The notes beneath the pieces are model-generated. The model was given only the letters and a program-made list of their open reading frames with translations. It was not told the DNA's origin and searched no databases. Below, in pieces: positions 25,794 through 33,698 of a stretch of 64,000 nt of DNA. Position 1 is the stretch's first letter. Every line of letters starts with the position of its first letter. A program made the translations under genes and the position numbers. The stretch covers positions 186,001-250,000 of the forward strand of contig NZ_FCOY01000005.1 in assembly GCF_900018785.1 (NCBI RefSeq), given 5' to 3'. This stretch comes from Xanthomonas massiliensis (GTDB lineage: Bacteria > Pseudomonadota > Gammaproteobacteria > Xanthomonadales > Xanthomonadaceae).

Positions 25794-27392
25794 ATGAAAC
25801 CGCTCCGAGCCCTGCTGCTGTGGCTGGCCTGCCTGGCCGTGCCGGCCGCCGCCGCACCGGATCCCGGCACCGGCACCGGCAGGCCCGGCACCGATACGCG
25901 CGCCCTGGACCGGCTGTTCGACCAGGCCATGGCCCGCTACCAGCTGCCCGGGCTGGCGGTGGGCGTGATCGAGGACGGGCAGGTCGCGTGGGTGCGCACC
26001 GCTGGCGAGCTGGAGGCCGGCGGCGGCGCGCCGGTCACCCCGGACACCCTGTTCAAGATCGCCTCCAACACCAAGGCGATGACCACCGCGGTGCTGGCGC
26101 GGCTGGTCGATGCCGGCAAGCTGGCCTGGGACGACCCGGTCACCTGGTACCTGCCGGACTTCCGCATGTACGACCCGTGGGTGACCGCCAACATCCAGGT
26201 GCGCGACCTGCTGATCCACAACAGCGGCCTTGGCCTGGGGGCGGGCGACCTGATGCTGTGGCCCGAGCCCAATGCGTTCACCCGCGCCGACATCGTCGCC
26301 GGGCTGGCCTACCTGCGCCCCACCCACAGCTTCCGCTCGCACTACGCCTACGACAACCTGCTGTACGTGGTCGCCGGCGAGGTCGCCGCCGCGGCCGGCG
26401 GCAAGCCCTACGAACAGCTGGTGCGCGAGCAGGTGTTCGCGCCGCTGGGCATGACCCGCTGCCAGGTCGGGCGCTGGCGCCCGGCCGAGGTCGGCAACGT
26501 CGCCCAGCCGCACATGCGCCAGGACGGGCGCAACGTGCCGGTGCGCGAGGACGGGGACGTGGTCCAGGACCTGCCCTCCACCTCGGCCGGCGGCGTGCGT
26601 TGCAGCGTGCGCGACATGCTGACCTGGATGCAGGCCTGGCTGCAGCCGCAACGCCACCCGGGCTGGCTCTCGCCGGCGCAGCGCCAGGCGCTGTGGACGC
26701 TGGCCACGCCGATGCCGATCAGCGCGCGCATGCGCGACTGGGACGGCACCCACCTGTACGGCTACGGCTATGGCTGGCGCCTGTCCGACGTGGACGGGCA
26801 GTGGAAGGTGGCCCACACCGGCACGCTGATGGGCATGTACTCCTCGCTGGTGCTGCTGCCCGGGCGCCAGGACGGCTTCGTCATCCTCACCAACGGCGAG
26901 GGCGAGCAGGCGCGCGAGGCGCTGGGCGAGGCGCTGCTCAAGCGCTTCACCCGGCCCGGCCATCCGGAACTGGACGTGGACCACTACGCCGGGCTGATGG
27001 CACGGGCCGCGCAGGCGGCGGCGCATGCCGCGACCACGCCGCGCCTGCCCGACACCTCCGACCGCCGCCCGGCCACCGCTGCGGAACTGCAGCCGTGGCT
27101 GGGCCAGTGGCGCGATCCCTGGTTCGGCGCGATGAGCCTGTGTCCGGAGGCGGACGGCGTGGCGTTCCGCTCGGCCAAGTCGCCGCTGCTGCATGGCCGG
27201 GTGATGCGTACCGGCACGCGCTGGCTGGTGCACTGGGACGAGGCCAGCGTCGATGCCGAGCCCTGGCTGGCATTCGCCGTGCAGGACGACGGCACGCGCA
27301 CGCTGCAGCTGGCCGCGGTCGATCCCGACGCCGATTTCAGCTACGACTATGCCGACCTGCATTTCACCCGTACCGGCGGCTGCGGCCGCTGA
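25794..27392 (+). CDS. Exported serine hydrolase (beta-lactamase/penicillin-binding fold)
   Basis: A 532-aa exported serine hydrolase of the class C beta-lactamase family. The active-site triad motifs are Ser91-x-x-Lys94 (SNTK), Tyr186-x-Asn188 (YDN) and a HTG motif in KVAHTGTLMGMYSS. A C-terminal extension of about 130 residues resembles the DUF3471-type beta domain. Members include D-aminopeptidases, D,D-carboxypeptidases and esterases. The ATG at 25794 has GGAGG 5 nt upstream and gives a clean signal peptide (LLLWLACLAVPAAA). Its position between a TonB receptor and an AmiD-like amidase suggests that it acts on D-amino-acid-containing murein peptides, though beta-lactamase-like activity cannot be excluded. 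Confidence 0.93.
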   Translation: MKPLRALLLWLACLAVPAAAAPDPGTGTGRPGTDTRALDRLFDQAMARYQLPGLAVGVIEDGQVAWVRTAGELEAGGGAPVTPDTLFKIASNTKAMTTAVLARLVDAGKLAWDDPVTWYLPDFRMYDPWVTANIQVRDLLIHNSGLGLGAGDLMLWPEPNAFTRADIVAGLAYLRPTHSFRSHYAYDNLLYVVAGEVAAAAGGKPYEQLVREQVFAPLGMTRCQVGRWRPAEVGNVAQPHMRQDGRNVPVREDGDVVQDLPSTSAGGVRCSVRDMLTWMQAWLQPQRHPGWLSPAQRQALWTLATPMPISARMRDWDGTHLYGYGYGWRLSDVDGQWKVAHTGTLMGMYSSLVLLPGRQDGFVILTNGEGEQAREALGEALLKRFTRPGHPELDVDHYAGLMARAAQAAAHAATTPRLPDTSDRRPATAAELQPWLGQWRDPWFGAMSLCPEADGVAFRSAKSPLLHGRVMRTGTRWLVHWDEASVDAEPWLAFAVQDDGTRTLQLAAVDPDADFSYDYADLHFTRTGGCGR

Positions 27393-27408
27393 CCTGGAGC
27401 CTTCCCCC

Positions 27409-28179
27409 ATGCCGACCCGGATCCACCACGCCCGCCTGCTGCCGCTGTTGCTGCTGCCCCTGCTCGGCGCCTGCGCGCACGTGGCCCACAACCCGCTGGC
27501 GACCTGGGTGCCGTCGAAGAACTTCGACGAGCGCCGCGCCACGCTCATCGTGCTGCACTACACCGACGAGGAATCGGCGCAGCAGTCGCTGGACACGCTG
27601 CGCACCGCCAACAGCGGCGGCCCGGTCAGCGCGCACTACCTGGTCGGCCGCGACGGCCACCTGTACCAGCTGGTCGCCGACGGCAAGCGCGCCTGGCATG
27701 CCGGCGCCGGCAGCTGGGGCACGATCACCGACGTCAACTCCGCCTCCATCGGCATCGAGATCGACAACGACGGCCACAGCCCGTTCCCGCAGGCCCAGAT
27801 CGACAGCCTGCTGGTGCTGCTGGACGACCTGTGCACGCGCCTGCGCATCCCGCGCGCGGCCATCGTCGGCCACCAGGACTTCGCGCCCGCGCGCAAGCCC
27901 GACCCGGGCCCGCTGTTCCCGTGGCGGCGGCTGGCCGAGGCCGGGTTCGGCCGCTGGCCGCAGGACACCCGCCAGGCGCCGCCGGCCGGGTTCGATCCCT
28001 GGCTGGCACTGCGCCTGATCGGCTACCCGCTCGACGACCCGCAGGCCACCGTGCGCGCCTACCGCAACCACTACCGCGGCGACGCGGCCACGGCCCTGGA
28101 CGCGCAGGACCTGCGCATCCTCTACGCCCTGACCCGCGATGCCTGGACGCCGCCGCCGGCGGCCGCGGGCGGGGGCTGA
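27409..28179 (+). CDS. amiD: AmiD-type N-acetylmuramoyl-L-alanine amidase lipoprotein
   Basis: A 256-aa lipoprotein with a lipobox LLGAC (Cys22). The Amidase_2 domain holds zinc ligands in LIVLHYTDEES and IVGHQDFAPARKPDPGPLFPW, the latter the hallmark of AmiD/AmpD enzymes, and ends with a peptidoglycan-binding-like helical segment (RLIGYPLDDPQATVRAYRNHY). It hydrolyses the amide bond between MurNAc (or anhydroMurNAc) and L-Ala, releasing stem peptides. Residue +2 after Cys is Ala, compatible with outer-membrane sorting. The ATG at 27409 lies 17 bp after the serine hydrolase stop. The release of stem peptides at the outer membrane would supply substrate to the peptidases encoded around it. Confidence 0.95.
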   Translation: MPTRIHHARLLPLLLLPLLGACAHVAHNPLATWVPSKNFDERRATLIVLHYTDEESAQQSLDTLRTANSGGPVSAHYLVGRDGHLYQLVADGKRAWHAGAGSWGTITDVNSASIGIEIDNDGHSPFPQAQIDSLLVLLDDLCTRLRIPRAAIVGHQDFAPARKPDPGPLFPWRRLAEAGFGRWPQDTRQAPPAGFDPWLALRLIGYPLDDPQATVRAYRNHYRGDAATALDAQDLRILYALTRDAWTPPPAAAGGG

Positions 28180-28183
28180 GCCG

Positions 28184-28927
28184 GTGCGCCGGACATGGCT
28201 GCCCGCCCTGGCGCTCGCGGTGCTGGCCGCCGCGCCCGCGTCGCCGGCGCGGCCGGCGCGGCCGGCGCCGGTGGCGGTCTCGCCGGCCACCGATGCCGCG
28301 CAGGCCGGCATGGTCGAGGTGCGCGCGCTGGCGCCGGACATCGCCGAGGACATCCGCTACGCCGGCCACCACAACTTCACCGGCCGGCCGGTGCCCGGCT
28401 ACGCCGCGCCGGCCTGCTACCTGCTGCGCCCGGCGGCGCAGGCGCTGGCGCGCGTGCAGGCGGCGCTGCGCGCGCAGGGCTACGCACTGCAGATGTTCGA
28501 CTGCTACCGGCCGGTCACCGCGGTGCGCGCCTTCGTCGCCTGGGTCGCCGACCCTGACGACCAGGTGGCCAAGGCCGAGTTCTATCCCGGCCTGGACAAG
28601 TCGGTGCTGATCGCGCAGGGCTACATCGCCGACCGTTCCGGCCACAGCCGCGGCGCCACCGTGGACCTGGGCCTGCTGGACTGCCGCGCCGGTCCCTGCG
28701 TGCCGCTGGACATGGGCACCGGCTTCGATTTCTTCGGCCCGCGCGCGCATACCGACGCCCCCGGGCTGGTCCCGGCGCAGCGCGCCAACCGGCAGCGGCT
28801 GGTGCAGGCGATGGCGGCCGCCGGCTTCGCCAACTACGACCAGGAGTGGTGGCACTACACGCTGATGCCCGAGCCCACGCCGCATACGGCCTACGATTTC
28901 CCGGTGATCGCCGCCGGCGACCGCTAG
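28184..28927 (+). CDS. Exported D-alanyl-D-alanine dipeptidase (VanX/DdpX family, M15D)
   Basis: A 247-aa exported zinc metallopeptidase that cleaves D-Ala-D-Ala. The zinc-site motif SGHSRGATVDLGL (S-x-H-x(3)-[AV]-x-D type) and the C-terminal EWWHY motif (catalytic Glu and zinc His) are present, as is MFDCYRPVTAVRAF with the conserved Arg. The GTG at 28184 lies 5 bp after the amidase stop and gives a signal peptide VRRTWLPALALAVLAAAPAS. Non-pathogen homologues such as E. coli DdpX serve D-Ala-D-Ala scavenging, not vancomycin resistance; the absence of vanH and vanA supports this here. Confidence 0.94.
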   Translation: MRRTWLPALALAVLAAAPASPARPARPAPVAVSPATDAAQAGMVEVRALAPDIAEDIRYAGHHNFTGRPVPGYAAPACYLLRPAAQALARVQAALRAQGYALQMFDCYRPVTAVRAFVAWVADPDDQVAKAEFYPGLDKSVLIAQGYIADRSGHSRGATVDLGLLDCRAGPCVPLDMGTGFDFFGPRAHTDAPGLVPAQRANRQRLVQAMAAAGFANYDQEWWHYTLMPEPTPHTAYDFPVIAAGDR

Positions 28928-28955
28928 ACTGCGCGTTTTCCATCGCGGGAACGCC

Positions 28956-29342
28956 ATGAACCTGCCGTTGCACTTCGGCCTGCTCGGCTCGCTCGAGGCC
29001 GGCCTGATCGCCTTCCTCGCCGGCCTGATCGTCTATGCGCTGGTCGCCGTGCCGGCCCGGCGCCTGGCCTGGCCGGCCGGGCCGGTGATCGGCTGGAGCT
29101 GCGTGGTGGCGGTGGTGGTCTCCGCGGGGCTGGACGCCTGGAACCTGTTCTACCTGTCCACCATCCGCGTGCGCCTGGAGTCGCCGCTGTACGCGCGGCT
29201 GGCGTTGCAGTCGGTGCACGACCCGGACCAGCTCGGCGCGCGCGTGGTGCTGGAGATCGTCGGTGCGCTCGCCGGCGTCGCCCTGGCGTACTGGTGGTTC
29301 AGCGCGCGGACGGGTTCGCACGGGCGCGACGGCCAGCGTTGA
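28956..29342 (+). CDS. Small integral membrane protein, unknown function
   Basis: A 128-aa protein with three or four hydrophobic segments ([55 protein letters not shown]) and a short hydrophilic tail. I do not recognise the family. A TAGACT -10-like hexamer at 28925-28930 overlaps the stop codon of the dipeptidase gene, so it may have its own promoter as well as read-through. It is the last gene of the rightward muropeptide-linked set. Confidence 0.7.
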   Translation: MNLPLHFGLLGSLEAGLIAFLAGLIVYALVAVPARRLAWPAGPVIGWSCVVAVVVSAGLDAWNLFYLSTIRVRLESPLYARLALQSVHDPDQLGARVVLEIVGALAGVALAYWWFSARTGSHGRDGQR

Positions 29343-29568
29343 CCGGTACGGAAATGCGGCATGGCGCACACCCCGGGCGTCGGTTTCTGGGCGGCCAACG
29401 CAATGCCTACGGAATCTTTACCGGCGCGCTAACGCATCGCCGGCATGCGCGGGTTAACGCTTCGTTTCCCGCCGGTTCCGGCCGAAGGGACGATTCATGT
29501 GGCGCCGCTAGGGTGGAAGGCGTGCGGCAGGACCGCACCGTCAATCCCACCCCAACGGAGGAGTGCCG

Positions 29569-29919
29569 ATGAATATCCGCAACGCCCACCTGATCGCCCT
29601 GACCGCCGTGTTGTCCACTGCCGTGGCCGCGCCCGCCTTTGCGCAGAGCGCCGCCGAGGATGCGGCCGCGCAGGCCGCGCAGTCGCAGGCCGAACCGGCG
29701 CAGCAGGCGCAGTCGGGCAAGGGCCAGACCTGGGCCAGCCTGGACACCGATGGCGACGGCGCCATCAGCCAGGCCGAGGCGCAGGCCAATCCGGGCCTGG
29801 CCAGCGTGTTCACCGAGGCCGACAGCAATGCCGACGGCAAGCTGACGCCCGAGGAATACAAGAACTACGTCGCCAAGGTGCAGGGCGCGGCCACCGGTGG
29901 CCAGTCCGGCAGCCGCTGA
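29569..29919 (+). CDS. Exported EF-hand protein
   Basis: A 116-aa periplasmic protein with a signal peptide ending APAFA|QSAAED, an Ala/Gln-rich linker, and a pair of EF-hand calcium loops: DTDGDGAISQAE (59-70) and DSNADGKLTPEE (85-96). Both have the Asp/Asn and Glu positions needed for calcium binding. The ATG at 29569 is preceded by GGAGGAG; an in-frame GTG two codons upstream overlaps that site and is unlikely. It is a monocistronic unit with a terminator directly after it. Confidence 0.88.
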   Translation: MNIRNAHLIALTAVLSTAVAAPAFAQSAAEDAAAQAAQSQAEPAQQAQSGKGQTWASLDTDGDGAISQAEAQANPGLASVFTEADSNADGKLTPEEYKNYVAKVQGAATGGQSGSR

Positions 29920-29942
29920 GGCCGGCGGCACCATCGTTCCGG

Positions 29943-29965
29943 GGCGGCCACCGGCCGCCTTTTTT
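29943..29965 (+). terminator. Rho-independent terminator of the EF-hand gene
   Basis: Stem GGCGGCC / GGCCGCC with a 3-nt loop followed by TTTTTT, 24 bp after the stop codon. Confidence 0.88.
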
Positions 29966-30067
29966 CGTGCGGTCCGCCGCGGCGACGCCGCCTTCGACGC
30001 GCAATCGCGCGCTGCGCCGGCGCCCGCCACGCGATGCGGCTCCAGGCCTGCCGCCATCCGCCCGCGG

Positions 30068-30073
30068 TATCCT
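30068..30073 (+). promoter_or_regulatory. -10-like hexamer of the HAD hydrolase gene (predicted leaderless)
   Basis: TATCCT ends 6 nt before the ATG at 30080. No Shine-Dalgarno sequence is present. No convincing -35 was found. Confidence 0.4.
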
Positions 30074-30079
30074 TGCGCG

Positions 30080-30835
30080 ATGGAGAACGACGTCACCCCC
30101 GATGCCGACGGCATCGCCCTGGTCGGCTTCGACGGCGACGACACGCTGTGGAAGAGCGAGGACTACTACCGCCGCGCCGAGGCCGAGTTCGAGGCCATCC
30201 TGGGCCGCTACATCGACCTGCACGACACCGCCACCGCCCGCCACCTGCTGGAGGTGGAGCGGCGCAACCTGGGTACCTTCGGCTACGGCGCCAAGGGCAT
30301 GACCCTGTCGATGATCGAGGCGGCGGTGGAGCTCACCGGCGAGCGCATCGGCGCGCACGACATCCAGGCCATCGTCGAGATCGGCCGGCGCACGCTGCAG
30401 CATCCGGTGGAGGTGATCGACGGCGTGCGCGAGGCGGTGGCGGCGATCGCGCGCGACTTCCAGGTGGTGCTGATCACCAAGGGCGACCTGTTCCACCAGG
30501 AGCAGAAGATCCAGCGCTCGGGCCTGGCCGCACTGTTCCCGCGCATCGAGATCGTCTCGGAGAAGGACGCGGCCACCTATGCGCGGGTACTGGCCGAGTT
30601 CGACCTGCCCGCCAGCCGCTTCGTCATGGTCGGCAACTCGCTGCGCTCGGACATCGAGCCGGTGATCGAGCTGGGCGGCTGGGGCATCCACACCCCGTAC
30701 GCGGTGACCTGGGCGCACGAGACCGAGCACAACGTGCAGGCCGGGCATGGCCGCGTGTCCGAGGTCGCTGCCGCCGCCGGCTGGCCCGAGGCGGTGGCGC
30801 GCATCGCCGCGCGCGCGCGCCGGGCGGTGGCCTGA
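30080..30835 (+). CDS. HAD-superfamily hydrolase
   Basis: A 251-aa cytosolic phosphatase-like enzyme. Motif I is GFDGDDTLWKSE, with the DxDxT nucleophile and acid/base Asp pair; motif II is VVLITKGD; the conserved Lys is in EIVSEKD; and motif IV is MVGNSLRSDIEPVIELGGWG. The helical cap lies between motifs I and II. The substrate cannot be read from sequence. It appears to be a single-gene unit. Confidence 0.93.
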   Translation: MENDVTPDADGIALVGFDGDDTLWKSEDYYRRAEAEFEAILGRYIDLHDTATARHLLEVERRNLGTFGYGAKGMTLSMIEAAVELTGERIGAHDIQAIVEIGRRTLQHPVEVIDGVREAVAAIARDFQVVLITKGDLFHQEQKIQRSGLAALFPRIEIVSEKDAATYARVLAEFDLPASRFVMVGNSLRSDIEPVIELGGWGIHTPYAVTWAHETEHNVQAGHGRVSEVAAAAGWPEAVARIAARARRAVA

Positions 30836-30870
30836 TCCCGGACCGCGCTGACGCGGCGGGCGGCGCACGG

Positions 30871-30876
30871 CACAAT
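30871..30876 (+). promoter_or_regulatory. -10-like hexamer before the disrupted gene at 30883
   Basis: CACAAT ends 6 nt before the ATG at 30883. The same arrangement is found before tsaD and other genes in the window. Its presence supports 30883 as the ancestral start codon. Confidence 0.4.
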
Positions 30877-30882
30877 CGCGCC

Positions 30883-31499
30883 ATGCGCCCGTGCCCTTTC
30901 CGCTGCCGGTGGTTGCTGCTGCTGTCGCTGCCGGGTTTCGTGCTGCCCGCCGGCGCGGACGCCGGCCACCACCACCGGCGATGCCTGGGTGGGGTTTCGT
31001 GCTGCCCGCCGGTGCGACGCCCGCCGCCACCGTGCCGGCGTCCGCGCCGGCCACCACCACCGGCGATGCCTGGGTGGACCGGCAGCTGGCCGACATCGAC
31101 CGCTACGCCGCGCGCTACCCGGCCGCGTTCCTCGACGAGATGGATCGCTACGGCGGCACCCGCCGCGATTACGCGGCCGCGCTGCTGCGCCAGCCGGGCT
31201 GGAGCGCCGGCGACGTCTGGTTCGCCTGCCACTGGGCGCAGGCGGTGCACCGCACCTGCCGCGAAGTGGTGCGCGCCCGCGCCGCCTCCGCCGGCAAGGA
31301 CTGGAAGTCCGTGGTGCAGGCGCTGGACCCGCAGGCCGGCAGCGCCCCGTGGCGCGGGCTGCGCCGGGCGCTGGTCGCCAGCTACGACCGCTGGGACCGG
31401 CCGATCGCGCTGGAACCGGCGCTGCGCGCCGAGCTCGGCGACCGCGCCCAGCGCCTGCAGCGCGCCCTGCAATCGCCCGGCGCGGACGCCGGCCGCTGA
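30883..31499 (+). pseudogene. Exported protein gene frameshifted by an internal duplication
   Basis: The ATG at 30883 encodes a signal peptide (MRPCPFRCRWLLLLSLPGFV then LPAGADA), but this frame does not continue into the body of the protein. The body, from about 30995 to the stop at 31499, is in another frame and reads GDAWVDRQLADIDRYAARYP onward, with an FACHWAQAVHRTC segment. Between them a segment is duplicated: GTTTCGTGCTGCCCGCCGG occurs at about 30934 and again 59 bp later, and GCCGGCCACCACCACCGGCG occurs at 30961 and 31046. Removing 59 bp restores a single frame from 30883 to 31499 (about 185 aa). As written, translation could start only at the GTG at 30891 or the ATG at 30981, giving a protein without a signal peptide. 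I do not recognise the family. Confidence 0.7.
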
Positions 31500-31590
31500 C
31501 GCGGGTTTGCCGCAGCGCGTCTGGCCGCCGCCGGCAGGCATCGGCGAGAATGGCGCGCCGCCGCGCCGGCGGCCTGCCACGGGATCGCGC

Positions 31591-32952
31591 ATGAGCGCCG
31601 CCTTCGTCTCCTCCGACCACATCCGCGGCCTGTTCGCCCAGGCCATGTCGGAGATGTACCGCACCGAGGTGCCGCTGTACGGCACGCTGATGGCGCTGGT
31701 GGCCGAGGTCAACGCCGAAGTGCTGGCCGCCGATCCGGCGCTGCGCGAACGCCTCGCGCGCAACGACGACCTGGCGCGCCTGGACCTGGAGCGCCACGGC
31801 GCCATCCGCGTCGGCACCGCGCAGGAGCTGGCCACGCTGCGGCGCATGTTCGCGGTGATGGGCATGCACCCGGTCGGCTACTACGACCTGGCCGTGGCCG
31901 GCGTGCCGGTGCATTCCACCGCGTTCCGCCCGGTCGAGGAGAAGGCGCTGGCGCGCAACCCGTTCCGGGTGTTCACCTCGCTGCTGCGGCTGGAGCTGGT
32001 CGAGGATGAGGCGCTGCGCGCGCAGGCCGCGGCGATCCTGGCGCGGCGCCGCATCTTCACCGACGGCGCGCTGGCGCTGCTCGAGCGCCACGAACGTGCC
32101 GGCGGCCTGACCGCCGAGGAGGCCGGGCGCTTCGTCGCCGAGGCGCTGGAGACCTTCCGCTGGCATCGCCAGGCCACCGTGTCGCTGGCGGCCTACCGTG
32201 CCCTGGGCGACGCGCACCGGCTGGTCGCCGACGTGGTCTGCTTCCGCGGCCCGCACATCAACCACCTCACCCCGCGCACCCTGGACATCGATGCGGTGCA
32301 GGCCGGCATGCTCGCGCGCGGCATCGACGCCAAGGCGGTGATCGAGGGCCCGCCGCGGCGGCAGTGCCCGATCCTGCTGCGCCAGACCAGCTTCAAGGCG
32401 CTGGAGGAGGCGGTGGATTTCCCCGGGGACGGCGGCGCGCAGGCCGGCACGCACACCGCGCGCTTCGGCGAGATCGAGCAGCGCGGGCTGGCGCTCACCG
32501 CCAGGGGCCGCGCGCTGTACGACCGCCTGCTCGACCAGGTGCGCGCCGGCGAGGGCAATACCGGCGGCGACTACGTGCAGCGGCTGCAGGCCGCCTTCGC
32601 CGCGTTCCCCGACGACTGGGAGACGCTGCGCCGCGAGGCGCTGGGCTATTTCCGCTACGCCGCCACCGCCAGCGGCCGCGCCGACCCGCAGGCGCTGCGC
32701 GAATGGCCGCTGGAGGACCTGCTCGCGCACGGCCTGGCCCGCGCCGACCCGATCGTCTACGAGGATTTCCTGCCGGTCAGCGCCGCCGGCATCTTCCAGT
32801 CCAACCTCGGCGGCGCCGAGCAGCGCGCCTATGCCGAACGTGCCAACCGCGGTGCTTTCGAACAGGCGCTGGGTGCGGCGGTGGCCGATCCGTTCGCGCT
32901 GTACGCGCAGTTGCAGGACGATTCGCTGCGGCGCCTGCGCGCAGGCACCTGA
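31591..32952 (+). CDS. 2-oxoadipate dioxygenase/decarboxylase-like protein (DUF1338, HglS/YdcJ family)
   Basis: A 453-aa protein of the DUF1338 family with a vicinal-oxygen-chelate-like fold. Characterised HglS converts 2-oxoadipate to D-2-hydroxyglutarate and CO2 in lysine catabolism with a non-haem Fe(II). Family marks: RHGAIRVGTAQELATLRRMF, VHSTAFRPV, FRGPHINHLTPRTLDID (two His metal-ligand candidates), ILLRQTSFKALEE, and YEDFLPVSAAGIFQSNLG containing the C-terminal Glu ligand. The ATG at 31591 gives MSAAFVSSDHIRGLFAQAMS. It stands alone, with no lysine-catabolic neighbours in the window. Confidence 0.93.
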   Translation: MSAAFVSSDHIRGLFAQAMSEMYRTEVPLYGTLMALVAEVNAEVLAADPALRERLARNDDLARLDLERHGAIRVGTAQELATLRRMFAVMGMHPVGYYDLAVAGVPVHSTAFRPVEEKALARNPFRVFTSLLRLELVEDEALRAQAAAILARRRIFTDGALALLERHERAGGLTAEEAGRFVAEALETFRWHRQATVSLAAYRALGDAHRLVADVVCFRGPHINHLTPRTLDIDAVQAGMLARGIDAKAVIEGPPRRQCPILLRQTSFKALEEAVDFPGDGGAQAGTHTARFGEIEQRGLALTARGRALYDRLLDQVRAGEGNTGGDYVQRLQAAFAAFPDDWETLRREALGYFRYAATASGRADPQALREWPLEDLLAHGLARADPIVYEDFLPVSAAGIFQSNLGGAEQRAYAERANRGAFEQALGAAVADPFALYAQLQDDSLRRLRAGT

Positions 32953-33058
32953 CGCCGGGATCGGCGGCTAGGCTCCGGGAGAAGGCCGGCACGCGTGGTC
33001 GGCATGCCGGCGCGTGCCCGGCGGAACCCTTGCCCCCGGGCCGGATGCGGGGCCTTGC

Positions 33059-33064
33059 TAGAAT
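33059..33064 (+). promoter_or_regulatory. -10-like hexamer of the DUF2946 gene (predicted leaderless)
   Basis: TAGAAT ends 6 nt before the GTG start at 33071. There is no Shine-Dalgarno sequence. Confidence 0.5.
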
Positions 33065-33070
33065 GACGGC

Positions 33071-33619
33071 GTGAAGCCGTACCGCTCCCTGTCGCGCCCG
33101 ATGCAGCCCCTGGCCCTGCTGGCCGTGCTGCTGATGGTGTGCGCGCCGCCGCTGAGCCGCTGGGTGCAGGCCCACGGCCCGCTGTCCGCTCCGGCGGCGG
33201 CCGGTTCCGCGCGCCCGGCGACGGCGGCGACGAACCCTGCCGGCATGCCCGGCGACGCTCCCATCGACATGGCCATGGACATGACGGGGGAGGTCGCCGT
33301 TCCCACGATGTCCGCCGGGATGCATCGCCATGGCGCGGGCACGGCGATGCCCGCCGCGACCGATGCCACTGCCGGGACGACCCTGCCTTCCGGCCACCGG
33401 CACGGCCCGGGGGCGCGCGACGGCGAGGACCATGCCGCGCACGGCGCGGCCTGCGATTACTGCGTGCTCGCGGCACGGCTGCTGCCGGCCCTTGCCATCG
33501 CCTGGCTGCTGCTGCCGCCACTGCCCCCGCCGTTGCCGCGGGTGCGTCGCCGGCTGCCGTTCTTCGTTCCCGTTCCGCGGCGCGCGCATGCGCCCCGCGG
33601 TCCGCCGCCGGCCGCCTGA
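33071..33619 (+). CDS. DUF2946-family protein, copper-linked
   Basis: A 182-aa protein with an N-terminal hydrophobic helix (LLAVLLMVCAPPLSRWV), a Met/His-rich middle (MAMDMTGEV, SAGMHRHGAG, SGHRHGPGARDGEDHAAHG) and a CDYC motif before a second hydrophobic segment. DUF2946 proteins typically sit beside TonB-dependent copper receptors, and the Met, His and Cys clusters fit copper(I) binding. The GTG at 33071 is the only reasonable start. The OprC-like receptor gene begins 79 bp downstream. Confidence 0.88.
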   Translation: MKPYRSLSRPMQPLALLAVLLMVCAPPLSRWVQAHGPLSAPAAAGSARPATAATNPAGMPGDAPIDMAMDMTGEVAVPTMSAGMHRHGAGTAMPAATDATAGTTLPSGHRHGPGARDGEDHAAHGAACDYCVLAARLLPALAIAWLLLPPLPPPLPRVRRRLPFFVPVPRRAHAPRGPPPAA

Positions 33620-33698
33620 TCCACACGCCCTTGCATCCTCCCTGCACGCGCCGTCGTTGCGGCCGCGCGTGCGCGCGTGTTCCTTCAGGAGTTCCCGC

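Noticed and set aside
22655-25930. A 1091-codon open frame antisense to the TonB receptor
   Set aside because: High GC keeps antisense frames open. The sense strand has a full receptor with signal peptide and ribosome binding site.
28184-28927. Vancomycin resistance (vanX) gene
   Set aside because: No vanH, vanA or regulatory pair is present, the organism is Gram-negative, and the neighbours point to murein peptide scavenging.
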